61,263 nt of DNA from Burkholderiales bacterium. GTDB lineage: Bacteria; Pseudomonadota; Gammaproteobacteria; Burkholderiales; Casimicrobiaceae. Where the stretch lies: contig JANXUB010000016.1 in assembly GCA_025352105.1 (NCBI GenBank), positions 1 through 61,263 on the forward strand, in the 5' to 3' direction. Of this stretch, positions 17,575 to 27,102 are shown piece by piece (the first letter of the stretch is position 1; every line of letters starts with the position of its first letter). The position numbers and the translations under genes were made by a program. Under the pieces are notes generated by a model. It did not search any database. It was not told the DNA's origin and was given only the letters and a program-made list of their open reading frames with translations.

Positions 17575-18423
17575 ATGACCCTCTGGCGCGCCCTCCGTCG
17601 CTTCCTCAAAGCCGACGGCATGATCTATTCCGGCTATCTGGCCTTTCTGTCTTTGCTGGCCTTGTTGCCTGTGCTCGGCGTGTTGTTTTGGCTTTCGCAA
17701 CAAAGCTCGATCATCAAAGCCGCCGACGGTGCGTTTCGCGATTTTTTGTTCACCAATTTGTTTCCTGAGACGGCGAAACAGGTTGTGGCGGTGGTCGACA
17801 AATTGCGCGCTAATGCCAAAGGTTTGGGCATGACGGGTGTGGCCATCATCGCCGGGGACTTGCTATTGAAGGCGTTAGCACTCAACGCCGCCGTAGACCG
17901 GATTTGGGGCTCAACGCGGCGTAATCTCTGGGGTTTTGTTCGCGGTGCGCTCGTTGTGCTGCTGGTGGTTCCGCCTGTTGTCGCTGCATTGTTCTGGGTG
18001 ATTCGTTTTCTCGAGAAATTCCTGGCCGCGTTGATGCCATCGTTGAGTGAGTCGATCCAGACTGTTTTTGATCCGTTCGAAATTGGTGTTCCGCTGATCG
18101 CTGCGCTCACCCTCATTTATCGATGGGTGCCAGCTCGACTGAACGCGTGGAAATCGCCGCTCGCATCGGCGCTTTTGGTGACGGTGCTCATCGTTGTGGC
18201 GCGCTACCTGATCACTCACTACTTCGCGCAAATTCAGCAACTGAAATCACTTTACGGTGCCTTCATCGCATTCCCTGTGCTCATGGTGACGGCGTTCGTG
18301 ATCTGGGCGCTGGTGCTCTACGGCGCGGCGCTGGTTGCTGAGGGGTTTGGCAGCACGTCGGGTGTGCGGGCGACAAAGGCAGAGCGCCCACGGCGTGTCG
18401 CCAACAAGGCGATGAAGGCGTAA
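17575..18423 (+). CDS. YihY/BrkB-family inner-membrane protein
   Basis: 282 residues with about six membrane segments (for example SGYLAFLSLLALLPVLGVLFWL, GALVVLLVVPPVVAALFWVI, LASALLVTVLIVVARYLI, FIAFPVLMVTAFVIWALVLYGAAL). The start LKADGMIYSGYLAFLSLLALLP and the RVPARLNAWKSPLASALLV-like loop after ALTLIYRWVPA are the YihY pattern. Once labelled ribonuclease BN, the family has no firmly known activity. The next gene, tupB, starts 2 bp after its stop, so it is probably cotranscribed with the tungstate importer. A functional link is not known. Confidence 0.88.
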   Translation: MTLWRALRRFLKADGMIYSGYLAFLSLLALLPVLGVLFWLSQQSSIIKAADGAFRDFLFTNLFPETAKQVVAVVDKLRANAKGLGMTGVAIIAGDLLLKALALNAAVDRIWGSTRRNLWGFVRGALVVLLVVPPVVAALFWVIRFLEKFLAALMPSLSESIQTVFDPFEIGVPLIAALTLIYRWVPARLNAWKSPLASALLVTVLIVVARYLITHYFAQIQQLKSLYGAFIAFPVLMVTAFVIWALVLYGAALVAEGFGSTSGVRATKAERPRRVANKAMKA

Positions 18424-18425
18424 AC

Positions 18426-19124
18426 GTGCTCTACGACGCTTGCCTTGGCGCGCTCGACTTGCTGGTGCAGGGGGACGCCGCGTTGCGCGATATCGCATTG
18501 CTCTCGCTTCGCGTCAGCGCCAGCGCAACGCTCTTCGCGGCGCTCATCGGGCTGCCGCTGGGGGCGTGGGTTGCGCTCTCGAGGTCGCGGTTACGAACGT
18601 CGTTCGCTGTTTTGCTGAACACGTCCATGGGACTGCCTCCGGTAGTGGTCGGCCTGGTTGTGTACTTGTTACTGTCGCGAAGCGGACCGCTAGGTGCGCT
18701 CGGCTGGCTGTTCACGCCGACTGGAATGATCTTTGCGCAAACGCTTTTGATCACACCGATCATCGCTGCTCTGGCGAGGCAAACCATCGAGGACGCTCAC
18801 GTCGGGCTCGCCGATTGGTTTACGTCGTTGGGGTTGACTCGCTGGCGGCGGGTCAAGGCGCTCTTGTTTGAGGCGCGCTTTTCGTTGGCGGTAGCGCTGC
18901 TGGCGGGATTTGGTCGTGCGATTGCTGAAGTCGGCGCGGTCATGATGGTGGGCGGGAACATCGCGGGCCACACGCGCGTCATGACCACGACAATCGCGCT
19001 CGAAACGTCAAAGGGCGATCTGCCGCTCGCGCTCGCGCTCGGCGTGCTGTTGGTCGCGCTGGTGCTGCTGGTGAACGGGCTGGCGCAGGCTTTGAAGGCA
19101 TGGATGGAGCGACGGCATGGGTGA
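18426..19124 (+). CDS. tupB: Tungstate ABC transporter permease TupB
   Basis: 232 residues, start GTG 18426. Five or six membrane segments; the cytoplasmic coupling loop follows ALARQTIEDAHVGLADWFTSLG. It forms the channel of an ABC importer for tungstate (possibly also molybdate). Assigned from the pattern MGLPPVVVGLVVYLLLSRSGPLGALGWLFTPTGMI, typical of TupB rather than ModB, and from the neighbouring TupC and TupA. It overlaps tupC by 8 bp. Confidence 0.88.
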   Translation: MLYDACLGALDLLVQGDAALRDIALLSLRVSASATLFAALIGLPLGAWVALSRSRLRTSFAVLLNTSMGLPPVVVGLVVYLLLSRSGPLGALGWLFTPTGMIFAQTLLITPIIAALARQTIEDAHVGLADWFTSLGLTRWRRVKALLFEARFSLAVALLAGFGRAIAEVGAVMMVGGNIAGHTRVMTTTIALETSKGDLPLALALGVLLVALVLLVNGLAQALKAWMERRHG

Positions 19125-19815
19125 GCCGTCGACGCTCCTGTCGCTAGGTGCGGTCTCGGTGTCGGTCGCCGACACCGCATTGTTGACCGACATCGACTTG
19201 CGGGTTCAGTCGGGTGACCGGGTTGTCATTCTCGGTGCCAACGGTGCCGGTAAATCGACGCTGTTGAAAGTGTGCAATGGTTTGATCGTGCCGTCAAAAG
19301 GTGAATTGGTCGCACCGCCCGCTAACAATCAAGCACTCATTTTTCAGCGCCCGGCATTGCTACGGCGCAGCGTTATCGAGAACGTGAAATTTGTACTCGC
19401 TGCGCGCGGCGTTCGCGAGCCAGAGCGGAGCAGCCAGGCACAAATCGCGATTAACGCGTGCGGGCTCGCCGCGATGGCTTCACGACCCGCGATTGCATTG
19501 TCTGGCGGCGAGCAGCAGCGCCTTGCGTTGGCGCGCGTCTGGGCCTGTCGACCTGATCTGCTTCTGGCCGACGAACCCACCGCCAATCTAGCCCCGGCGG
19601 CGATGCGCGACGTGGAAAACCTGCTCCTTGCGGTCGAGGCTTTGGGCACCACGCTTGTACTGACGACACACAACATTGCCCAGGCTAAGCGCCTTGCCCG
19701 CCGGATCGTCTTTCTCGATGGCGGCAGGATCGTCGAAGACCGACCTGCCGCTGAGTTCTTTGCCTCACCCGCGTCTGCTGCGGCGCGAACTTATCTCGCT
19801 GGAGAATCGATATGA
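19117..19815 (+). CDS. tupC: Tungstate ABC transporter ATP-binding protein TupC
   Basis: 232 residues. Walker A GANGAGKST, Q-loop in ALIFQRPALL, signature LSGGEQQRLALARVWA, Walker B LLLADEPT, and the H-loop in TTHNIAQAKRLA. It powers the TupB channel. It overlaps tupB at its start and tupA (ATGA) at its end, so the three are translationally coupled. There is no ModC-type TOBE/Mop extension, which fits a short TupC. Confidence 0.88.
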   Translation: MGEPSTLLSLGAVSVSVADTALLTDIDLRVQSGDRVVILGANGAGKSTLLKVCNGLIVPSKGELVAPPANNQALIFQRPALLRRSVIENVKFVLAARGVREPERSSQAQIAINACGLAAMASRPAIALSGGEQQRLALARVWACRPDLLLADEPTANLAPAAMRDVENLLLAVEALGTTLVLTTHNIAQAKRLARRIVFLDGGRIVEDRPAAEFFASPASAAARTYLAGESI

Positions 19816-20645
19816 ACCGGATTTTTCGTTTGCTTGCCGTAACTGTGTCTGCCGTTGCGCTGGTTGTGTTTGCTCCGACGTCGTCTCTCGCGCAGGACAA
19901 CGCCATTACCGTAGCCTCCACTACGTCGACCGAACAGTCGGGCTTATTCGGATATCTGCTGCCGCAAGTACAAAAAGCAACAGGAATCACCGTGAAGGTC
20001 GTGGCGTTAGGCACTGGACAGGCGCTCGACGTGGGCCGTCGCGGTGACGCGGACGTTGTTTTTGTTCACGATCAGGTTGCGGAAGAAAAATTCATCGCCG
20101 AGGGAGCAGGCGTCGAGCGCATTGCCGTGATGTACAACGATTTTGTGCTCATCGGCCCCGGCGATGATCCGGCCAAAGCGGCGGGCAAGGACGTTGTGGC
20201 GGGTCTGAAGGCCGTGTATGCCAGCAAAGCGCCGTTCGTCTCTCGCGGCGACAAGAGCGGAACCCATGCCGCCGAATTGCGCTACTGGAAAACGGGCAGC
20301 CTTGATCCAGCGACTGAAAAGCAATCCTGGTATCGCGACACAGGCTCTGGTATGGGGTCTGCACTCAACACCGCTGCGGCGATGAACGCCTACATCCTCG
20401 CCGATCGCGGCACCTGGCTTTCGTTCAAGAACCGCCAGAACCTGAAGATCATCATTGGGGGCGACAGCAAGCTCTTCAATCAATACGGCGTGATCCTCGT
20501 GGATCCGAAAAAGCACGCGCACATCAAAGCTGAGGCAGGACAAAAATTCATCAATTGGCTCGTGAGTGCGGAGGGGCAGGCGACGATTGCGGGCTACAAA
20601 ATCGGTGGCGAGCAGTTGTTTTTTCCGAATGCGGTGAAGAAGTAA
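19812..20645 (+). CDS. tupA: Tungstate-binding periplasmic protein TupA
   Basis: 277 residues with a signal peptide (LLAVTVSAVALVVFAPTSSLA, cut near residue 27). The mature start ITVASTTSTEQSGLFGYLLP contains the TTSTxxSGL motif by which TupA proteins bind the oxyanion, and FVSRGDKSGTHAAELRYWK is the second ligand loop. It captures tungstate and delivers it to TupB/TupC. Order tupB-tupC-tupA with overlapping genes. Tungstate import implies a tungsten (or molybdenum) cofactor enzyme elsewhere in the genome. Confidence 0.92.
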   Translation: MNRIFRLLAVTVSAVALVVFAPTSSLAQDNAITVASTTSTEQSGLFGYLLPQVQKATGITVKVVALGTGQALDVGRRGDADVVFVHDQVAEEKFIAEGAGVERIAVMYNDFVLIGPGDDPAKAAGKDVVAGLKAVYASKAPFVSRGDKSGTHAAELRYWKTGSLDPATEKQSWYRDTGSGMGSALNTAAAMNAYILADRGTWLSFKNRQNLKIIIGGDSKLFNQYGVILVDPKKHAHIKAEAGQKFINWLVSAEGQATIAGYKIGGEQLFFPNAVKK

Positions 20646-20654
20646 TCGGCGTAT

Positions 20655-20718
20655 TGTGGGAGCGGTTCTACCGCGAATGTCGTCGCGCTACGCCAATCGC
20701 GGTGGAACCGCTCCCACA
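20655..20718. terminator. Long hairpin repeat after tupA
   Basis: TGTGGGAGCGGTTCTACCGCGA and TCGCGGTGGAACCGCTCCCACA are near-complete inverted arms of 22 nt with a 20-nt loop. This GTGGGAGCGG-type repeat is common in proteobacterial genomes. It sits 10 bp after the tupA stop and could end the yihY-tupBCA transcript. Nothing else was recognised in 20719-20840. Confidence 0.65.
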
Positions 20719-20840
20719 GACAGATTCATCACAGGATTAAGACAGCACCGACGGTGTTGGAACCTGATACCCGCCGGGTTTGTGGTGACTTTGATTCCGC
20801 CTGAGGCAGAATCCACGCACTGAACAACAACGGGGTCACC

Positions 20841-22727
20841 ATGTCAGAACACAGTCAATTTGCCTTGCTGGGCGAGCGCCGCTTCGCGCCGTTCTTCTGG
20901 ACGCAGTTTTTAGGCGCGATGAACGACAACGTGTTCAAGAACGGCATGATCATTTTCATGGCGTTTGGCGGCATGACACTCGCCGGAATGGATTCGAACT
21001 TGCTGGTGAATGCAGCGGGCGCGGTGTTCATCCTGCCGTTCGTTTTGTTCTCCGCATTCGCAGGGCAGCTCGCCGACAAGTACGAGAAAACCCGCGTCAT
21101 TCGCGGCGTGAAGCTTTTCGAGATCGTGGTGATGGCGCTGGCGGCGGTAGGGTTCGTGACCGCAAACCTTGGCATCCTGTTTGTCTGTCTCTTCGCGATG
21201 GGTTTGCATTCCACCTTATTCGGCCCTGTGAAGTACGCGATCATGCCGCAGGCGTTGCAGAGTGATGAGCTCGTTGGCGGTAACGCGCTGGTCGAATCGG
21301 GAACGTTTGTGGCAATTTTGGTCGGAACCATCGTCGGTGGCGTGGTGGTTGCGCTGAAGCCGAGTGGGCCGATGTTTGTGGCGGCAGTAACGATTATTGT
21401 TGCCGTGATTGGCTATCTCGTCAGTCGTAGCATTCCGCCTGCCGCAGCCACCGATCCGACGCTCAAACTAAACTGGAATCCGTTCACCGAGACCGCAAAC
21501 AACCTGCGCCTCGCTGCGAAAAATATCGTCGTGTGGCGCTCGATGTTGGGCATATCGTGGCTCTGGTTTTACGGTGCGATGCTGCTCAACCAGTTCGCGA
21601 ACATGAGCAAGGATGTCCTGGGTGGAAACGAGCAGGTGGCCACGCTGTTGCTTGCTGTGTTTGCCGTGGGCGTTGCGGTTGGCTCGTTGTTGTGCGAACG
21701 GCTATCTGGCAAAAAAGTGGAGATTGGTCTGGTGCCTTTCGGATCGATTGGCATGAGCGTGTTCGCCATTGATTTGTACTTCGCGACGAAGGGCTTGCAC
21801 CCGGTGGGTCAGAGCGGTGCGATGGAATTTATTGCCAAGTCAGAGCATTGGCGCGTGGTGTTCGATCTGTTCATGCTCTCGTTGAGTGGCGGTCTTTACA
21901 GCGTGCCGTTGTACGCGCTGATTCAGGAGCGCTCAGATGAGTCGCACCGCTCGCGCATCATTGCTGCGAACAATATTCTGAACGCGATCTTCATGGTCGT
22001 GTCGGCGCTCCTCGCCATTGCGCTCATCAAATTCGCCGGGTTTGGCGTGCCACAGCTGATTCTCACCATCGCCGTGCTCAACGCCATCGTGGCGCTCTAC
22101 ATCTACTCGCTGACGCCGGAATTTTTGCTGCGGTTTATCTGCTGGATGCTGATTTCGTTTGCCTATCGTTTGCGCACCAAAGGTCTCGAAAACATTCCCG
22201 ATAAAGGGCCGGTCATCGTGGTGGCCAATCATGTGAGCTATGTTGATGCTTTGGTGATCAGCGCCGCCTGTCGTCGCCCGATTCAGTTTGTGATGGATCA
22301 CAATATTTTTAAAACACCCGGCATGGCGTGGGTTTTTCGCCAGATGAAGGCGATTCCGATTGCTAGCGCGAAGGAAAATCCAGAAATGATGGCGCGTGCG
22401 TTTGAGCGCGTGAAGCAGGCTCTGCACGAAGGCGAAGTCGTCTGCATTTTCCCGGAAGGCAAGCTCACCAAAGACGGCGAAATGAACGCGTTCCGCCCCG
22501 GCATCGAACGCATCGTCGCCGAGACCGGCGCACCCGTGGTGCCGCTTGCGCTGCGTGGGCTGTGGGGCAGTTTCTTCAGCCGCACGGCCAATGGCGTCGC
22601 GTTCAAGCGCTTCCGTGGATTCTTCAACCGGATCGAGTTGGTGGGCGGGGCGTTGGTGCCTGCGGGGAATGTGACGGCGGCAGGGTTGGAGGCTACGGTT
22701 CGGGAAATGAGGGGGGAGATGCGGTGA
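20841..22727 (+). CDS. MFS transporter fused to a lysophospholipid acyltransferase
   Basis: 628 residues. Residues 1 to about 420 are a 12-segment MFS carrier of the LplT type (FFWTQFLGAMNDNVFKNGM near the N-terminus is its hallmark), which flips lysophospholipids across the inner membrane. Residues about 440-628 are a PlsC-type acyltransferase with NHVSYVD (His/Asp catalytic motif) and FPEGKLT (glycerophosphate-binding). The three-part LplT-PlsC-Aas fusions also carry an acyl-ACP synthetase domain; here it is absent and the protein stops after the acyltransferase. Likely role: uptake and re-acylation of lysophospholipids, repairing the membrane. The acyl donor would be acyl-ACP or acyl-CoA. 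Confidence 0.9.
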   Translation: MSEHSQFALLGERRFAPFFWTQFLGAMNDNVFKNGMIIFMAFGGMTLAGMDSNLLVNAAGAVFILPFVLFSAFAGQLADKYEKTRVIRGVKLFEIVVMALAAVGFVTANLGILFVCLFAMGLHSTLFGPVKYAIMPQALQSDELVGGNALVESGTFVAILVGTIVGGVVVALKPSGPMFVAAVTIIVAVIGYLVSRSIPPAAATDPTLKLNWNPFTETANNLRLAAKNIVVWRSMLGISWLWFYGAMLLNQFANMSKDVLGGNEQVATLLLAVFAVGVAVGSLLCERLSGKKVEIGLVPFGSIGMSVFAIDLYFATKGLHPVGQSGAMEFIAKSEHWRVVFDLFMLSLSGGLYSVPLYALIQERSDESHRSRIIAANNILNAIFMVVSALLAIALIKFAGFGVPQLILTIAVLNAIVALYIYSLTPEFLLRFICWMLISFAYRLRTKGLENIPDKGPVIVVANHVSYVDALVISAACRRPIQFVMDHNIFKTPGMAWVFRQMKAIPIASAKENPEMMARAFERVKQALHEGEVVCIFPEGKLTKDGEMNAFRPGIERIVAETGAPVVPLALRGLWGSFFSRTANGVAFKRFRGFFNRIELVGGALVPAGNVTAAGLEATVREMRGEMR

Positions 22728-22763
22728 TGCGCTCATCGCTCATCGCCGTTGAGCTGCCAACAA

Positions 22764-22886
22764 GGCTTCGACGGGCTCAGCCCGAACGGTGCGATAGTCT
22801 CGTCAACCGTCGTCGCATCGATTTTCAAATCCCGTTCACGCTGAGCCCGTTTCAAATCCCGTTCACCCTGAGCCCGTCGAAGGGCC
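22764..22886. repeat. Cluster of GGCTTCGACGGGCTCAG-type repeats, left flank of the GIY-YIG gene
   Basis: A forward copy CTTCGACGGGCTCAGCCCGAACGG (22766-22789), then two copies in the opposite sense: CCCGTTCACGCTGAGCCCGT (22831-22850) and CCGTTCACCCTGAGCCCGTCGAAGG (from 22859). A further forward copy lies at 23204-23232 beyond the GIY-YIG gene, and another pair at 53132-53197. It is a widely dispersed palindromic repeat family. Confidence 0.85.
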
Positions 22887-22915
22887 GTTACTCCAAAACT
22901 CCGTTTGATTGAGCG

Positions 22916-23227
22916 ATGATCTTCACTACCTACATCCTCTGTTGCGCTGACAACTCGTATTACACGGGGCACACCGATAACTTCGATGTGCGAATGAATC
23001 AGCATCTCGCAGCGGCGGAGGGCTACGTGGCCGAACGCCGACCGTTCAGCGTTGTTTGGATCGGCGAATTTGCGACGCGTGCCGAGGCGCTCGCATTTGA
23101 GTTGAAGCTGAAAGGTTGGTCACGGGCGAAGAAAGACGCGCTGATTGCGGGCGACTGGAATCTGGTTTCTAAGCTCTCCAAGACGAGTAAAAATCGGCGA
23201 GACGGGGCTTCGACGGGCTCAGCCTGA
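22916..23227 (+). CDS. Small GIY-YIG endonuclease-domain protein (UPF0213-like)
   Basis: 103 residues, a single GIY-YIG domain. Seen: TYILCCADNSYYTGHTDN (the GIY...YIG positions), VRMNQH with the catalytic-type Arg, then ATRAEALAFELKLKGWSRAKKDAL with the conserved Glu, and AGDWN. Such proteins are structure-specific DNA nucleases by family; the role of the free-standing YhbQ/UPF0213 type is unclear. The gene lies between two blocks of the same palindromic repeat, in opposite senses, and its last residues GASTGSA are encoded by the right-hand copy. This layout suggests the gene and the repeat are linked, for example the nuclease acting on the repeat. Confidence 0.85.
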   Translation: MIFTTYILCCADNSYYTGHTDNFDVRMNQHLAAAEGYVAERRPFSVVWIGEFATRAEALAFELKLKGWSRAKKDALIAGDWNLVSKLSKTSKNRRDGASTGSA

Positions 23228-23232
23228 ACGGA
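23204..23232. repeat. Right-flank repeat copy overlapping the end of the GIY-YIG gene
   Basis: GGGGCTTCGACGGGCTCAG followed by CCTGAACGGA. It encodes the last residues and the stop codon of the nuclease gene. It is inverted relative to the copies at 22831-22886, so the gene is enclosed by inverted repeats. Confidence 0.85.
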
Positions 23233-23293
23233 GGGAAAGATTGAGTCAGAGCGGGGTGCTGATGACAACGAGCCCTACGCATAAAATCCTCGA

Positions 23294-24391
23294 ATGTCTG
23301 GAAACACCCTAGGTCACCTCTTTTCCGTCACCACCTTTGGTGAGTCGCACGGTCCCGCCATTGGTTGCGTCATTGACGGCTGCCCGCCGGGGATGCCTCT
23401 GTCAGCTGAGGACATTCAGCCCGATCTGGATCGGCGCAAGCCGGGGACATCGCGGCATGTGACGCAGCGTAAGGAGGACGACACCGTTGAAATCCTCTCG
23501 GGCGTATTTGAAGGCGTGACGACGGGCACGCCGATTGGGCTCCTGATTCGCAACACCGATCAGCGCAGCAAGGACTACGGCAACATCGCGCAAACGTTCC
23601 GGCCGGGGCATGCGGATTACACGTACTGGATGAAGTTTGGCCAGCGCGACTACCGAGGCGGCGGGCGTTCATCCGCGCGGCTTACTGCACCGATTGTGGC
23701 GGCGGGCGCGGTAGCGAAGAAGTGGCTGGCGCAGCGCTATGGCGTGACGGTTCGCGGTTATTGCGCGCAGATTGGTGACGTTGCGATTCCGTTTGAATCA
23801 CATGACAACGTGAACGAGAACCCGTTCTTCGCACCAGTGCGCGCAGACTCGCCAAAACTCACGGAGCTTGAGGCGTACATGGACGAGCTGCGCAAGAGCG
23901 GTGACAGTTGCGGCGCGAAGATTTATGTTGAGGCGACGGGGCTGCCGGTGGGTTGGGGCGAGCCGGTGTTTGATCGTATTGACGCCGACGTTGCCCACGC
24001 GATGATGGGTTTGAACGCCGTGAAGGGCGTGGAAATCGGGGCCGGTTTCGCCTGCGTTACGCAAAAAGGCACCGAGCATTCCGACGAAATTCGCGACGGA
24101 AAGTTCACGAGCAACAATTCGGGCGGTGTGCTGGGAGGAATCTCCACGGGACAGCCGATTACGGTGAACATTGCGATCAAGCCGACATCCAGCATGCGCC
24201 TTGATCGCGAAACCATCGACAAACAGGGCAATCCGGTCACGATCAACACGCACGGTCGTCACGACCCTTGCGTAGGCATTCGCGCGACGCCAATCGCCGA
24301 GGCCCTGCTGGCGCTGGTGCTGATCGATCATGCGCTGCGACATCGCGCGCAAAATGCCGACGTGGTGGTCGACACGCCGCACGTTTTGTAG
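23294..24391 (+). CDS. aroC: Chorismate synthase
   Basis: 365 residues, full length. Converts EPSP to chorismate using reduced FMN, the last step of the shikimate pathway. The family signatures are intact: [18 protein letters not shown] at the N-terminus, the [11 protein letters not shown] loop, and [28 protein letters not shown] at the C-terminal third. Encoded alone here, with no other aro gene nearby. Confidence 0.97.
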   Translation: MSGNTLGHLFSVTTFGESHGPAIGCVIDGCPPGMPLSAEDIQPDLDRRKPGTSRHVTQRKEDDTVEILSGVFEGVTTGTPIGLLIRNTDQRSKDYGNIAQTFRPGHADYTYWMKFGQRDYRGGGRSSARLTAPIVAAGAVAKKWLAQRYGVTVRGYCAQIGDVAIPFESHDNVNENPFFAPVRADSPKLTELEAYMDELRKSGDSCGAKIYVEATGLPVGWGEPVFDRIDADVAHAMMGLNAVKGVEIGAGFACVTQKGTEHSDEIRDGKFTSNNSGGVLGGISTGQPITVNIAIKPTSSMRLDRETIDKQGNPVTINTHGRHDPCVGIRATPIAEALLALVLIDHALRHRAQNADVVVDTPHVL

Positions 24392-24421
24392 GCTCGGCGC
24401 ACGCCGTTCAGCGCCCCGTCA

Positions 24422-25511
24422 ATGAACGCCATTCAGTTTCAGCTCTACCGCCTGTCGTTCTGGCTCGCGCCCACGACGGTGCTGTCGCTTTGGCATGGCG
24501 CGACGAAGGCGGTCGAGGCAGCGGAGCAGGGCGTCTGGATGTGGTGGCCATTGGCGGTGATTTATGTCATCGTGCCACTGCTGGATGGGCTCTGCGGCAA
24601 AGTCGTCACGCGGTTCTCGGCGCAAGAGCAACAGCGCCTGATCAATGACCCGATGCTGCGAGTCATCCCGTGGATTTGTGCGGTGATTTGGCTTGCAACG
24701 CTCGCATGGGCGGTCACGCTGCTGCCGCGTGTGCTGGCGCTTCCGACGATTCATGTGATCGGTTTCGTGATGTCACTCGGCATGGTCGGCGGCATTCTTG
24801 CAATCAACGTTGGGCATGAGCTCATTCATCGAAACAACAAGGCGGAGCGATTCCTCGGCGGCGTGCTTTTGGCCAGCGTTTGCTACGGCGTGTTCAAGGT
24901 CGAGCATGTTCGCGGACATCATCTGCGTGTGGGAACGGCCGACGATCCGGCGACAGCGCGGCTAAACGAGACCGCGTATGCCTTTGTGCCGCGCGCAATT
25001 TTCGGGACGCACCTGCACGGGGTGGCGGCTGGAGCGTGCACGCCTCGCCAAAGCGGGTTTTAAGGGCATTGCAGCGGTGTTGCGGAACGAGGTGCTGCAT
25101 TGGTCGTTGCTGTCGTTTGCGATGGCGGTTGCGGCTTTCGCCGTTGCGGGTGCGTTCGGCGTTATCGTGTTTTCGTTCGCCGGACTTGTGGCCATCATTG
25201 AGCTGGAACTGGTGGATTACATCGAGCATTACGGCCTTGTGCGCGACCGCGATGCCGACGGCAAACTTTTGCCGGTCCGCTATGAGCATTCGTGGGATTA
25301 CGCGGGCTGGCTGACCAACGCGCTCCTGATCAATCTGCAACGGCACAGCGATCATCACGCGCACGGCGGGCGCGCTTATGGTGCGTTGAACAATCACGCC
25401 GAAGCGCCGCAATTGCCGATAAGCTATGCCGGAATGCTGGTTATTGCGCTGATTCCGCCGCTGTATCGGGCGATGATTCATCCACGATTGCGGGCAACAG
25501 CTTTGTCCTGA
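24422..25511 (+). pseudogene. alkB: Alkane 1-monooxygenase AlkB, split by a one-base frameshift
   Basis: Membrane di-iron hydroxylase that oxidises terminal methyl groups of alkanes. The first frame (24422-25063) holds the early membrane segments, GHELIHR and EHVRGHHLRV, two of the histidine boxes. The second frame continues with GWRLERARLAKAGF, DYIEHYG and LQRHSDHHAHGGR, the remaining iron ligands, ending at 25511. The break is at a GGGG run, 25019-25022: removing one G joins ...THLHG to WRLER in a single frame of about 362 residues. All key histidines are present and the rest is intact, so this is either a sequencing error or a recent or phase-variable slip. The stop codon at the end lies in palindromic element 4. 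Confidence 0.85.
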
Positions 25512-25616
25512 AACGACCACTGCATTGGGGCTAATGCTCATTTAGAGTATCAGTCGATTGCATCGTAAATGACCTGATAGCCCTTATAAAATAAGGCAAT
25601 CAGCCAAAAGCTGATG
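25496..25616. repeat. TCGA-centred palindromic element, copy 4, overlapping the alkB stop
   Basis: Ends: AACAGCTTTGTCCTGA (from 25496) and TCAGCCAAAAGCTGATG (25600-25616). GGGGCTA at 25527-25533 and TAGCCC at 25578-25583 flank a central TCGA at 25554-25557, 20 nt from each. The arm sequences GCTCATTTAGAG and CGTAAATGACC inside this copy are mutually complementary (TCATTTA/TAAATGA). It supplies the alkB stop codon. The rest of the gap to 25725 holds only the adk leader. Confidence 0.85.
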
Positions 25617-25647
25617 TCCCGGTTCATCGCAGGAACGCACCACGTAA

Positions 25648-26376
<729 letters not shown>

Positions 26377-26453
26377 TTCAATCCTGTCCAGACGTACACG
26401 CACGTCCGCATGCGACCCTGCGCGCGGAATCAATCGAGTGTCAACGGGACGAG

Positions 26454-27089
26454 CTACAGGAAGCCGTCGCGCTTCGCCCTTAAAACATCGTCAGCCGTGT
26501 CAACGTCCCACAGCGGGTCCAGCTCGGCCCAGTTGAGGTTCGCATTGGAAATTCGCGCGCGCGTTTGCGCCATGACTTCGCTCGTGCTCCAGGCGACATT
26601 TGCAAAGGGGGCCGCGCTCGGCGCGTTGGTGCCCACCAGTACGTAGCCGCCGTCTTCAGCCGGGACGAAGACCCACGGACAAAGCGCGGTGAGTGCGTTA
26701 GCGGCATCCAGCAAATTCGCGGCGATGAAAGCCGGGCAGTCGGTACCAATCAACAGGACACGTTGGTGTTGCTGCCGCATCGTTTGCAGGCAGTGCAGCA
26801 TGCGTACGCCCAAATCTTCGCCGACCTGCAGATGCGTCGGGAGATTGAAAGTTTCGCTCCAACGCTGCACGGTTTCGTGCGTGAGATTGTCGGCGACCCA
26901 CAGGGACGCGCTGGCTCCATGCGCCTCGCACGTCGTGTGCACCGTGGCGAAAGTGTGCTCGGCGAGTCGCTGGTAAATATCTCTCGCGCCGTCTGCGCCG
27001 TACGCTGGAATCAGGCGCGTTTTTACGAAACCCGCAACCGGTGCTTTGCAAAAAATCGCGATATGGAAATCGCCACGGTTCATTCGCAT
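26454..27089 (-). CDS. Arsenosugar-cluster glycosyltransferase, TIGR04282/DUF2064 type
   Basis: 211 residues. The start IAIFCKAPVAGFVKTRL with a nucleotide-sugar loop resembling IspD/GT-A nucleotidyltransferases, LIGTDCPAF (metal-binding TDCP) and VFVPAEDGGYVLVG are the marks of this family. It is the last gene of a four-gene minus-strand set (methyltransferase, ArsS, GT2-type, this one) whose members repeatedly co-occur in arsenosugar biosynthesis clusters. Its exact transfer step is not known. Start: ATG 27089 or 27083; I use 27089, 13 bp after the preceding stop. Confidence 0.87.
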   Translation of the reverse strand: MRMNRGDFHIAIFCKAPVAGFVKTRLIPAYGADGARDIYQRLAEHTFATVHTTCEAHGASASLWVADNLTHETVQRWSETFNLPTHLQVGEDLGVRMLHCLQTMRQQHQRVLLIGTDCPAFIAANLLDAANALTALCPWVFVPAEDGGYVLVGTNAPSAAPFANVAWSTSEVMAQTRARISNANLNWAELDPLWDVDTADDVLRAKRDGFL

Positions 27090-27102
27090 GAGACGGACGG
27101 CG

